Shown here: positions 47,480 through 58,329 of the stretch, in pieces
Layout: every line of letters starts with the position of its first letter
How positions within the stretch are numbered: position 1 is the first letter of the stretch
Assembly: GCA_027257055.1 (NCBI GenBank)
Contig: JAPVLO010000999.1
Coordinates: 1 to 64,000, forward strand
Origin: Cephalopachus bancanus
Taxonomy: Eukaryota > Chordata > Mammalia > Primates > Tarsiidae
Direction of reading: 5' to 3'
DNA: 64,000 bases
Program-made: the position numbers and the translations under genes
Notes under the pieces: model-generated
Database searches by the model: none
What the model saw: the letters and a program-made list of their open reading frames with translations, nothing else
What the model was told of the DNA's origin: nothing

Positions 47480-48040
47480 GTAAAAAGAGTCTTGTACATT
47501 TAATTCACCAGAAGTAACCACAGTAAGTCCTTATATACATATTTAAGATGAATACCACATGTTGGAGAAATGATAGAAATATGGTTGGCTTCAGCCTTGA
47601 AAGTCTCCGTAAGAAACTGCTGCTTAGCATACACAAAGCATAGGTAGGCTGAGGAGAGTGAGGAGATGTGGAACGGGAAAAACAGGCTCTGTAATGATTG
47701 GGTGCCTCTATGAATTGGTTTGGATGTCCCCGGGTTCTTAACACTGTTCTTGGGCACTATTTGCGTTGCTTGTTGTTGTTTTGTGGTTGAGGACAATGGT
47801 ATGTCTTGATCACACTTGAAGGCAGTTTCAGAGTGAACATAGATTGCTGGCAGTGTTCACATCCAGTTTGGTGTTGTACTGACTGTAGATGGCTGCGTTC
47901 ACTGCATCATTCAGCTCTGCCCTCTTCTGAGAACATTGTGCCCATCGGCATGACTCTTTTAAACTAGTGTATAGTGTATTTGATGGGAAGCTATAGTTCG
48001 GTCTTCCCTCAATAAAATGAACCTTATATCTCATATTACT
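47480..48040 (-). pseudogene. Unidentified possible processed-gene remnant
   Basis: On the minus strand, 48034-47828 reads MRYKVHFIEGRPNYSF, then CSQKRAELNDAVNAAIYSQY and KLDVNTAS before a stop. About 330 nt of AT-rich, UTR-like sequence follow. The polar, non-repetitive composition suggests a retrocopied C terminus plus 3' UTR, but I do not recognise a parent and see no clear poly-A tail. An L1 fragment borders its 3' side. Confidence 0.2.
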
Positions 48041-48886
48041 ACTAATTGGCTCCTGGTTATCTATTAAAATTTAAGTAAATAGGGTGATCTAGGTAGGGTG
48101 AGTTGGTGATGTGTGAATAAGCAAAACTGCAGGTATTTTGGGGGAGATGAGTTTTAGTCATCTCTGACATCTGTATTTACTGGCTTTTGTACTCAAGATA
48201 ACTTCATAATCCATGACTGTTTTTGTTTTTGGTTATTTTTGGATAGAGATATAGATACTGTGAGTGTTACCGCAGTATGAAAGCTACTAAAAAAGTTCCC
48301 ATTTAATACCTGCTTTAAAACCACAACTGGTCTCGGAAACTTTGGGGTACAGTCTTCAGCTGCTATACTTAAGGTCTGTTGGAGCAGCTCACTTGTCCGT
48401 TACAGGTGTCCCTTTATAAGACTTCTAGCCTTTGAATTCATAATAGCCCATCAACAATTCACCCTGTTCCTGGTGTGGACCCTTATGCAAGGTGAATGTT
48501 TTGCTCTTGAGAATTAATCTGGATCCTTGACTTCTCAGAACCCCGTTTACCTGAAAGACATAGCAGGGTGTTCCAGACCTCATTATGTTATATAAGACTC
48601 TTTTCTGCCTCCTGGGTTCAGCTTCTAGGAGCCTTCCAAATGACATACTTTTCCAGTTTGCAGCTAGAGAGTACATTCTTATGTTTTAAAATTCACATTA
48701 ATAGTATCATACTGCACCCAACCTTTTACAACATGCTTTTACTTTTTACACCATTTTAGGGTTTATCCAAGGTGTTATATAGATTTAGTCAATTCATTTT
48801 AATCTGTTACATAATATTCCCTTATTTAAAATTTTTAATGTTTCCATGGAATATATATTTGATAGTGAAATTGCTGCTTAAAAGTT
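48041..48886. other. Intron 3 spacer
   Basis: A minus-strand open frame at 48425-48676 has no recognisable domain. Part may be L1-like near 48680-48840. Confidence 0.3.
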
Positions 48887-49068
48887 TTTTTTTCTTTTTC
48901 TTTCTTTTTTTTTTTGAGTTGAAGTCTCACTCTGTTGCCCAGGCTAGAGTGCAGTGGCACGCTCACGGCCACTGCAGCCTCGACCTGCTGAGTTCAGGTG
49001 ATCCTTTTCCCCGGCCTTCCAAGTAGCTAGAACTGCAGTCGCGCACTCCCACACCTGGCTTATTTTAA
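48887..49068 (-). mobile_element. SINE (D/I-type), right arm only
   Basis: GAGTTGAAGTCTCACTC to CACCTGGCTTATTTT; the left arm is absent (5'-truncated). Confidence 0.82.
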
Positions 49069-49213
49069 AATTTTTTTCTAATGCTATAGTTGAACATACA
49101 CAAGTGAGGTTTTACATATTAAAGTGCATTAACTATTGCTTAACTATACATTTCTTTGTGACTTTGGTTGTATATTTGTTTTGTATAAAACTGGTTACTC
49201 AAGATCTTATTTT

Positions 49214-49503
49214 ATTTTTTTTTTTGATTTGGAGTCTCACTTTGTCACCCAGACTGGAGTGCAGTAGCTGCTCACGGCCACTGCAGCCTCGACCTGCTGG
49301 GCTCCGGCGATCCTTCCACCTCAGCCTTCCAAGTAGCTGGAACTACAGGCGCACGCTACCACACCCGGCTAATTTTTTTTATTTATTGTAGAGATGAGGT
49401 CTCACCAAGTTGCCCAGGCGGGTCTTGAACCCACGGGCTTAGGCAATCCACTCACCTCAGCTTCCCAAAGCATGGAATCACAGGCTGAGCCACCAAGCCC
49501 AGC
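49214..49503 (-). mobile_element. SINE (D-type) with target-site duplication
   Basis: Flanks CTCAAGATCTTATTTTA and CTCAAGATTTTAAAAT. Confidence 0.93.
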
Positions 49504-49529
49504 TCTCAAGATTTTAAAATAATAGTAAC

Positions 49530-49730
49530 ATCAAGACTTAGAGCTAACACACTGCCTACTCTGTTTCAGTTTCTGTTCTAAGCTTTTTATGTGTTGTATA
49601 GATTAGATCATTTAATCCTCACAACAAGGTAAGAAACTAAGGGACAGAAAGGTTAAGTAACTTCGCCAAGATCACTCTGCGAGTAGTGACAGTGGTGAGA
49701 TTGAACCCTGGCATTTAACCCTATTGCCAT
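49530..49730 (+). repeat. Probable MIR (ancient SINE)
   Basis: TCATTTAATCCTCACAACAA, AACTAAGGGACAGAAAGG, AAGTAACTTCGCCAAGATCA and GAGATTGAACCCTGGC follow the MIR core order. Confidence 0.75.
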
Positions 49731-50822
49731 TCTCTTAAGTATATGTTTTTATTGTCTTTTGTAATAAATGAACAAATGTAAAGATGGCCAGTTCATACTG
49801 AATAGTCATGTTAAATAATGTGAGTTGGTGGTTGGATGTCAGAACGTAAGTAATTTCTACTTAGATTGAGTACCAGGATTGCTTCTTCTAGTAGAGGTAG
49901 ATTCGTTTACCATTTTTGTTGTTGTTATTTTTAAGCATTGATTGTAACTCCAGTTGATTGCTAAAGCTTGTATACAAATACTACCTCCCCTATAGCCCTT
50001 GGGGTCCTCATGGGCAGGACTATTTCTAACTTACCTTTGCATTCCTGCTTTAGTGTCATGGAGATACATGACCCTACAATTTTCTATTCTTTTAATATTA
50101 GTGCTAAGAAATCTAACTGCCATGTTTAACACTGTTTTTGTGTGGGGATATTTTACTGCTCCAGTTTGTCATGTCAGGAGCACATCTCCCCACCGCCCCC
50201 AACAGATAAGCCACTCTCCTTCTCTAACCAATTGCACAGTAGAAGGACTGGCTGCTCCAGTTCCTAAGACCGAAGCCTGAGGCAGAGCAAGGCTGTGGGT
50301 GGATCTACATAGATTTTCCACTGACTAAGCCCTAAGACCTTTCTTGGACCACATTACTTTCTTATTATATTTTCATTTTCCCCTTAACCTCAGAGGTTAG
50401 CCTGGCTGCTTCCTTTTTCCCTGCCCACACTTACTGCATCTCTCCATGAGCCAGGCATACATCCCTCTATCTCTTTTCTTCTATTTGATCACTGTGTGGC
50501 ACATATGGCAGATGCATGTGCAGTACAGACTACAGACTCCTGCCTTATACTACTGAATAAGAGTCTCTGGAATAATCTGATGATACATATTTTTAACTTT
50601 TTATTAAACATATCTAAACATAGAGGCGATGATTCACTCAGCCCTCATGTACCAGTTACCCACCATGACTCTATCAGATACCTTTTTTTCCCCTGTAAAT
50701 AAACAGTTATGTGTATTTTTCTCTCAGCTTTTTTGGGGAAAGTTTTAGAAAATGTAAATAATGAGTACCTCTGTACCATTTATCTAGATATTCCAATTTT
50801 ACCTGAACCCCCCGCCCCCCCG
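49731..50822. other. Intron 3 spacer
   Basis: No gene. 50560-50760 (AACATAGAGGCGATGATTCA, CCAGTTACCCACCATG) may be an L1M-like remnant. Confidence 0.35.
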
Positions 50823-50823
50823 C

Positions 50824-50826
<3 letters not shown>

Positions 50827-50882
<56 letters not shown>
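50827..50882 (+). repeat. (GT)n microsatellite, about 28 units
   Basis: Uninterrupted GT run on the APLP2 sense strand, preceded by CCACGTG (an E-box) and a C-rich tract. Long uninterrupted GT runs are usually length-polymorphic and can adopt Z-DNA. Confidence 0.98.
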
Positions 50883-50883
<1 letters not shown>

Positions 50884-50908
50884 GCTAAACCATTTGAAAG
50901 TAAGTTGG

Positions 50909-51196
50909 GCCGGGCTCGGTGGCTCAGCCTGTAATCCCGCGCCTTTGGGAGGCTGAGGTGAGTGGATTGCCTGAGCCCGCGGGTTCGAGACCCGCCTGGG
51001 CAGCGAGACCTCATCTCTACAATAAATCAAAAAATCAGCCGGGCGTGGTAGCGCATGCCTGTAATTCCGGCTACTTGGAAGGCTGAGGCGGAAGGATCGC
51101 CGGAGCCCAGCAGGTCGAGGTTGCAGTGGCCGGAAGCGGCCACTGCACTCCAGTCTGGGCAACAGAGTGAGACTCCAACTCAAAAAAAAAAAAAAA
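50909..51196 (+). mobile_element. SINE (D5-type), well preserved, with target-site duplication
   Basis: Flanked by GAAAGTAAGTTGGG. Best example of the derived family: head GCCGGGCTCGGTGGCTCAGC, complete T-arm, 5-nt deletion, CGGAAGCGGCCACTGC and a pure A15 tail. Probably among the youngest copies here. Confidence 0.96.
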
Positions 51197-51357
51197 GAAA
51201 GTAAGTTGGGGCATCATAACAGTTAATTTCTAAATATTTCAACTTGTTTTTCCTGACAGCCAGGGACATTCTCCTATATAATGACAATACAGTTATCACA
51301 CTTTTGAAATTCTCCTAAGTGGCCTTTAACACTTCCTTTAAAAAAGGATCACATATG

Positions 51358-51649
51358 GGCTGGGCTCAGTGGCTCATGCCTATAATCCAGGCATTTTGGG
51401 AGGCCAAGGTGAGAGGATTACCTGAGCCCACGGGTTCGAGACCAGCCTGGACAACTTGGCAAGGCCTCATCTCTACAGTAAATCAAAAAATTAGCCCGAC
51501 ATGGTGGTGCACGCCTGTAGTTCCAGCTACTTGGAAGGCTGAAGCGGAAGAATCACTTGAGCCCAGCAAGTCGAGGCTGCGGTGGCTGTGAACATGCCAC
51601 TGCACTCCAGTCTGGGTGACAGAGTGAGACTCCAACTCAAAAAAATAAA
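51358..51649 (+). mobile_element. SINE (I-type) with target-site duplication
   Basis: Flanked by GATCACATAT. The B box CACGGGTTCGAGACCAGCC is halfway: the 5' half is changed, the 3' half still ancestral. Confidence 0.94.
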
Positions 51650-52475
51650 AAGATCACATATTACATTTGATCTAGAACAGTGTCCCAGTCTTTTTAAAAA
51701 ATCTTTCATGACAATGATATTTTTTGAGTCTAAGCCTTTACAAAAATAAAACAATATCCTTGAATTTTGATTTGTCTTGTAGTTTTACGCTGATTAGATT
51801 CTCATGCTATATTTTGGCAGAAATACTGTGCAGGTGATATGGTCTTCCTAGGACATCAAACATATCAGTTTGTTCATTATCAGTGATGTTAAATTGGTCA
51901 TCTGGTGAAGGTAGTTGTGACAGAGCTTCCTAGTGTAAAGGCACCTTTGCCCCTTTGTAATCATTCATTGGTGATTCTTACCTGATTCATTTATTACAGT
52001 GGTGATTTGTCTAAAGTAAGATTCATGTATACTTCAGTAGGACACCCAGTCTTAATAATTTCTTGGGCATTTTATTTGAATAGGTATGGACAGAAATAGG
52101 GATGTGAAAGGCTAGTATAGTATGTGAGCTCAGAGGCAGGGCTGTAGCTGTGTGTGTTTGAGGTATCCTGGAGGGGGATCCTATTTATATTCTCCCTGTC
52201 ATTTGTTGCTATGGTCCTGCAATGGGACTGCAAGGGATTGCTGTTGGGAGGTTTTAAAAAGTCTTTGCATCGTGACTCTGACACATTGCTGAGTTCTTGT
52301 GGCTGCTTGCCTAGGGCTGTACTGTCCACTTGGCCTTTGAAGATATGAGATGTACGCCTTCTTATATGCGTTACACTGCTTCTGGCTATAGAACTGTCAT
52401 AATAATCTGCAGCTAGGGTCATTTTCACCTTGAATCATGATCAGATTTGCTTCTGACAAAGGCTGTCTTTTCCAG
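51650..52475. other. Intron 3, 3' end
   Basis: No gene or clear repeat before exon 4. Confidence 0.45.
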
Positions 52476-52588
52476 TGGGTGAATTTGTAAGTGATGTTCT
52501 GCTGGTTCCAGAAAAGTGCCAGTTCTTCCACAAAGAGAGGATGGAGGTATGCGAGAACCACCAACACTGGCACACTGTAGTCAAAGAG
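52476..52588 (+). CDS. APLP2: APLP2 exon 4: E1 copper-binding domain, first half
   Basis: 113 nt, residues 135-172. The split valine codon is completed by TG, followed by [17 protein letters not shown]. It carries two cysteines and the histidine cluster NHQHWH, equivalent to the copper-ligand histidines of APP. Acceptor TTTTCCAG and donor GTAAGA are clean. Confidence 0.97.
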
Positions 52589-53209
52589 GTAAGAGAATGG
52601 ATGGGAACAAGTCAACTGTTGAATCTGTTAAAGAAAGTAGCATTTTTCTCCAAATCTCACCATGCTTTTAACTTTCTTTATTTCCCTTTTATCTCTACAA
52701 GATTTACAGTTACTTCTAGCTTCTAAATTAAAAATATTTGTGAGAGGAGTAGATATTTGTATAGAGAGAAGTATAGCATTGAGGGTCCAACTCCTAAAGT
52801 TAAGGTTGTTAAAGAAGTTGTTGAGCAAAAATAATGTATGCTGCCGGGGGGGGGGCTCCCCAGAAGGTTGTCTTATGGTGTGAAAATAGCCAGTTATAGA
52901 AAATCTGGGTCTGTACATATACACAGACAAGATTAAATGCCATTTCATTTTTCTGGTGAAGAGAAATACCCTTCCTTATTATCTGTAATTAAGTTGGTTT
53001 TTCAGTCTTCCTTTGGTCAAATACTAAAGCAGGAGCTTCACCAGTGATGACTATAAATTAGTGTTGACCACCTTTAATTGGTGTTGATAATTACTAGAAG
53101 AAACTCTTTTTTCCTTAATATTTTTGAAGTTTGAGCTTTCAGTGATTTTGGACCAGTTGATATTTCTCTATTGTTAAGTGAAATTTGTAGTCTTAAAATA
53201 ATAGAATCG

Positions 53210-53524
53210 GCTGGGCTCGGTGGCTCAGCCTGTAATCCCGCCCCTTGGGAGGCTGAGGTGAGTGAATTGCCTGAGCCCACGGGTTCGAGACCCACCTGGG
53301 CAACTTGGCGAGACCTCATCTCTACAATAAAAATCAAAAAAATTAGCCGGGCATGGTAGCGCGCACCTGTAGTTCCAGCTACTTGGAAGGCTGAGGCGGA
53401 AGGATCGCCGGAGCCCAGCAGGTCGAGGCTGCGGTGGCTGGGAGCAGCCACTGCACTCCAGTCTGGGCGACTCAGTGAGACTCCAACTAAAAAACAAACA
53501 AAACAAAACAACAACAACAAAGAT
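53210..53524 (+). mobile_element. SINE (D-type), full length
   Basis: GGGCAACTTGGCGAGACC retained; tail of AAAC/CAA units; approximate ATARAATC flanks. Lies in the intron between exons 4 and 5. Confidence 0.93.
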
Positions 53525-53681
53525 AACAGAATCACAATTTTTTGACAGAATATTTGTGACCATAAGAGAAAACTGCCTAGTGCTTTGATAAGGATTTCTT
53601 TGTATGAGGCTAGGGGTCAGGGAATATTTGACTACATTTACTCTGGAGTATGTTCTGATGTGATCTGTGGGTTTCCTTTAG

Positions 53682-53872
53682 GCATGTCTGACTCAGGGAA
53701 TGACTTTATATAGCTACGGCATGCTGCTACCCTGTGGAGTAGACCAGTTCCATGGCACTGAATATGTGTGCTGCCCTCAAACAAAGATTATTGAATCTGT
53801 GTCAAAAGAGGAGGAGGAGGAGGAGGAAGAAGAAGAGGACGACGAAGAAGAAGATTATGATATTTATAAAAG
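53682..53872 (+). CDS. APLP2: APLP2 exon 5: end of E1 and start of the acidic region
   Basis: 191 nt, residues 173-236 (last codon split). It begins [14 protein letters not shown], which holds the Tyr and Met of the copper site. The last four E1 cysteines follow (ACL, PCG, YVCC), completing 12. Then comes a run of ten glutamates and mixed Asp/Glu, ending DYDIYK. The Glu run is encoded by GAG/GAA triplets at about 53806-53862 and may vary in length between individuals or species. Confidence 0.97.
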
Positions 53873-54282
53873 GTAACTCTTGTCCTGAGCTGTGAAATCA
53901 TTTGCCTTTTTGTTTCCCTTTCTGTAAAAGTGGCTATTGGCTGCTGCTGCCTCCCTTCTGGATGAGATGGCCATTCCTTTATCATGCTGGAATTAATTCA
54001 GCTTGCATTTCATTTTAGTCATAGCTGATCACAGGAGGACCTGTGACTTTTGGCTTTTATATCATTCTGGGAGGCATTATTTTCTGCAGGTTAATGTAGC
54101 CTGTGTTCACTAACTCTTCCCTTTTGCTGATGTAGCTAGGCTGAGGGCTTTAGTGGCACAGTTACATGCGAGCCAAGCTTATTTCCTGTCTCTGTTTTTG
54201 TGTTTCAGAATAGGGAAGGGAACCATTGTTGTGCTTTGCGCATAGGAGGTATTAACCTTGCTTTTTTCATTATGGCCTTTAG

Positions 54283-54491
54283 TGAATTTCCTACCGAAGC
54301 AGATCTGGAAGACTTCACAGAAGCAGCTGTGGACGAGGATGACGAAGATGAGGAAGAAGGGGAGGAAGTGGTAGAAGACCGTGATTACTATTACGACACT
54401 TTTAAAGGAGATGACTACAATGAAGAAAACCCAACTGAACCCAGCAGCGATGGCACTATTTCAGACAAGGAAATTACTCATGATGTCAAAG
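54283..54491 (+). CDS. APLP2: APLP2 exon 6: acidic linker
   Basis: 209 nt, residues 236-306 with both border codons split. It encodes [26 protein letters not shown] and continues through DRDYYYDTF to DKEITHDVK. This low-complexity acidic stretch links E1 to the Kunitz or E2 region and is probably disordered. The acceptor tract (TTTTTTCATTATGGCCTTTAG) is interrupted by purines, so it may be a weaker site. Intron 5 before it is only 410 bp. Confidence 0.96.
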
Positions 54492-55585
54492 GTAACCAAT
54501 GTAAAGCCACAACTTTAAAATTCACGTGGTAATGATTCACTTAGACTTTTGTATTGCACTTAATGCAGGTAAGTAAATCACAGAAGGAAAGGTGGTATTG
54601 CCACACTGAAAGCGAGTTCAGCTCTCCAGTGTGGTGGTGGTGCTGCCTTAGCAGTGGGCAGGCATGTACATCCAGGGAGAGGTGCAGGACTGAATTAGAG
54701 AAGAAAGTTTGTGTTATAAGGATTTAATTAGAGGACAGGGACTAGGGAATAAAAGAGACAATGTAGTATACCCTTCAGCAGGATTTGTTCACATTTAGCC
54801 TAAAATGTTCTCTTCCCAAGGTGAGCTCCCCTCTTCAACACCACTCAACCTGGTCTCCTAGAATGGAAATAGCTTTCTTGGATTTTCTTTTCCTGAGTGT
54901 GTTCCAATATGTAGGCTGCCCTATTTGTCCAGCTGTTTGTAGCTGCGAGGGTGAAATTTATTGATCTATTGGTAACAATTGTGGCCTGTAGTTTTTTTCA
55001 TCTTGTCAGTTAAAACAAGAAAAAGTTATAATAGTTCCTGAGCCGTTTAGATTCAGCTTCTTGCTGATTGTATATTTGAAACCAATAAAGAGCTGAAGAA
55101 TTATTTAAGACCCAACTGGGGGGAAATTACTTAACCAGTTTAGACACTTTTGATTCACCTTAGAGAACATAAAAATGGAAAACACTTGTCCTTTCTAGAT
55201 GCTGTAGTCTTTACTAAGGGTATCACTATAAAGCAGCCTTTCCACCTGCATTGTCTCTGTTGGTCCTTGAAACCTCAAAATAGACAAACTAGGCAAATAT
55301 CTCCAGTTAACAGATTAGAGAAATGTGAGGCTCACAGAGCTATGAGACAAGGAATTTATCTCTGTCACCCTAAACATAGAGCTAGACTCCATACACTACC
55401 AAAAAACATATTTATTCCAGTTCCTAAGTGTCTTTACTACATGGGAAGTAACTGCGTCCTCAGAATGGCTGGCTTGAGCTGGAGATATGGGTCACCCAGG
55501 GCCTTCAGGCTCTGTCCCATCTTGGCTTCTCCCCTCACCTACCCACCCCCATTGCTGGCCTATAGCATTTTGAAGCGTTTGACAC
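54492..55585. other. Intron 6
   Basis: No SINE and no gene recognised. The open frame at 55150-55602 has no recognisable domain. Likely holds splicing controls for the KPI exon, which I cannot identify individually. Confidence 0.4.
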
Positions 55586-55615
55586 GACTGCCTCTGTCCT
55601 GACTGCCTCTGTCCT
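55586..55615 (+). repeat. 15-bp tandem duplication upstream of the KPI exon
   Basis: GACTGCCTCTGTCCT occurs twice in a row, ending 27 bp before the exon 7 acceptor AG. It is pyrimidine-rich, and CTGAC branch-point-like motifs lie just after it. Confidence 0.9.
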
Positions 55616-55642
55616 GCTGACACTCTGACCATTTCCACACAG

Positions 55643-55810
55643 CTGTCTGCTCCCAGGAGGCGATGACGGGGCCCTGCCGGGCCGTGATGCCTCGTTGGTA
55701 CTTCGACCTCTCCAAGGGAAAGTGCGTGCGCTTTATATATGGCGGCTGCGGCGGCAACAGGAACAATTTTGAGTCTGAGGATTATTGTATGGCTGTGTGT
55801 AAAGCGATGA
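55643..55810 (+). CDS. APLP2: APLP2 exon 7: Kunitz protease-inhibitor (KPI) cassette exon
   Basis: 168 nt, residues about 306-361, with the six-cysteine Kunitz pattern ([35 protein letters not shown]). The P1 position is Arg in GPCRAV, which predicts inhibition of trypsin-like serine proteases. Both flanking introns are phase 1, so skipping keeps the reading frame. APLP2 is known to be made with and without this exon. A pyrimidine-rich 15-bp tandem duplication lies just upstream (55586-55615). Confidence 0.98.
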
Positions 55811-58329
55811 GTAAGTCCCGTTCGCACTGGCCCTGTGCAGCAGCACTGTCCTGTCCGGCGTTCTGTCTCCTGCTGTCCTCGTGACTGCGTCTGTGTAGTG
55901 TTCCCTGCCGACTCAGGTGTTTGCTGTCAGTCGTTTTTCTCCCCTCATCTTTGTGCTTTCTAGACCTAGGCTTTGCTTTCCTATTGGAGTTGTAAGCTCA
56001 GTCCCCCATGTCCCATGCTCACTATGTGTCTGGTGGTGGTTGGTGGTAGTGGTGTGTGCCTCCCTTGGTACAGCCAGGGGCTTGTTTTTTCTTATCCGTC
56101 CTGCAAGCTCCTGGGTGCTTTAGTGTTGGTTGGGGAGGCAGCGTGCCCTCAGCTGTCTGTAGCTGAAAGGCATCAAAGGGAGAGCAGAATAGCTGTGAAT
56201 TCCAGACTTTGCCTCTCCTTCTTGTCTTTGAACTGTCCTGTCCCTGGCCCCTATGCTGCATGCCAACTGACAGGATGCCAGCCCTCAAAAGAAATGGCAA
56301 TAGGAGTACTTTTAGAATATTGAAATCTCTTGCATTATGCACTCTAGGGAGAGAGCTCTGCAGCCAAGTGGCAGTGACTCATTCTGTTTCTCCAATATAT
56401 TTTGGCAACACTGGATCACATAGAGTTTTAGGAAGTGAGAGAATTTCAGTTTGTGTGTTCTTTGATCTCCAGGGAAGTTCATTGTTTAGTTGAGTTGGGT
56501 TTATGCTAGACAGAGGTACGAAAAGAGTTTCCCTTTTCTTCATGGTCACTCTTTTTCCTTTTTAAGACACTACTGTAACTTGCAGAACTAACCTATGAGT
56601 TAGAAAAATCCTCAGGCCAGGCATTTTGCTCCTACTCTGGAGTGGAATAATAAGTTGCTGCCTGTTCCTGGTAATTTGCTCCAAAGGTTTTTGGCTAGAG
56701 CGTCTGGTAGTTTTTCATTCAGATACCTTCATGTTTCCTCTTTCTTTCTTCTCCCAAAGGATCTTTAAAATATTAATGTAACATTGTATGCTTTTGGTGC
56801 ATCTGCTCCAACTCTGGGAAGACTTTTTTATTTGATACTTGAAAAGTTTTAGGGAACTTTGATAAATAAACCTTGATTATTCAGGAAAGATTTAGAGATA
56901 GATGTTATTGTGATATTTGCTACTTTGTAAAACTACTCCTACTTAAGGGGCAACAAAACACTGTTTTGGGTTAAAGCCTGAGGAATCTCAGGTGGCAATT
57001 TCTATTGAAGGAAAAGCTGGGCAGTGCTGGAATACACAGTGGAGTGGCAGATCTGTACATCCTCTGTTGGCTGTGGCTCAGGTGAGGTTTGCCTAGGAGA
57101 AGCAGTGTATTCATGTTCTTGTGGGGCTCTGGCTGGTGGGCCTACAGGTCTAGAAGCATCAGATTTCAAACTTTAGTGGTAACGTTTTTTGTCCCTCTTT
57201 GAAAGGACTGAGGCCATTGGGTGTGCTGGCTTTGTAAGTTCCACAGGGAGAGAGGCTGTGATCTGATCTGAACCCTTTGTGTCTTCAGAACGAAACCTTT
57301 CAGCCTGCTGTCTCTTTCCCTTCTGGTCCCAGGGAGGGTGGAGGCAGCTATGTTCTGTATTATCTTTATCCAGCTCAGTTCTATGAACCAGAAGCTCCGT
57401 CTCCAATGTGTTAGCCTTTACACTGCACGTGTATGTCACTGAGATGACATGCGGATAGGCATGATGGACTTCAGTGCTTGGAATTCTCCTTCACTGAACT
57501 TCTGAGTATTTTGGGGAATGCTGTTTGCTAAGCTGTATATTCTAATTTACTTCCTGTGAAAGCTGGATATTGAGATCCAGGACTCAGGTATTCTTTACAA
57601 GATTTTAGTTACAGTTTTTAGGTTTATTAAATAAAGGGCAGGATAAAGAAAATATACTTCTAACAGAAAAAGTTGAAATGACTGGTTAATTTGTAGCTAT
57701 ATTCATCAGTTATGCAGTTGTATTAATGTATTACAAAGATATAATTCTGGCAATTAGGTGAATGTGCTTCTGGGTTAAAAGTTAGTTGGACCTTGGCATT
57801 TATTCTCCACTTAGCTCTAAAATCATGTCATGATATATTAAGCAATTTTGCACCATTGTTCCCCAGCTTGGGAAATCTTGTGTGAATGAATCTAATAAGC
57901 ACTTCCTTAGTTAAGTCTGGAGAGGTTGTTTAGTAAATTTGCTATCTCAGTCCTTCCCTTACCAACGTACACTCCATTGTGCAGACTCACTTGCTTGAGC
58001 AAGTAAGAGCTTGTGCCTGACTAGCAGTGGGTATTGGTCCCAAGGGACCTGTGCTCTAGGGGACACTGGGAAGGCCAATTGGTCAGTGTCATGGATCAAA
58101 AAGTCTAAGTTGTCTTCCCATCAGTGGAAGATGTCATTGCCAAATAAACACCTTAGTTTCATCCATTATTCCTGTTATTGGTGATGGGGCTAAGAGTCCT
58201 TCAGTGATACAGAAACTCAAAATTACAGCTAGAGTGTTTTGGACTTTCTCTACCCTGCCTATATGCAAAGAACGTTCAGTTGATTTTGTTTCCTGATGTA
58301 AGTTATGACCTAAAGATAACTAGAAGATG
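55811..58329. other. Intron 7, 5' part
   Basis: 2.5 kb without SINEs. GGTGG-rich tract at about 56031-56060. No gene recognised. Confidence 0.45.

Noticed and set aside
54200..54282. Upstream extension of the exon 6 open frame with an ATG at 54200
   Set aside because: The acceptor AG at 54281-54282 gives the correct phase from exon 5; the extension is intron.
54492..55602. Possible extra coding exon in intron 6 (open frame 55150-55602)
   Set aside because: No similarity to APP-family sequence, and its phase is not compatible with the exon 6 to exon 7 join.
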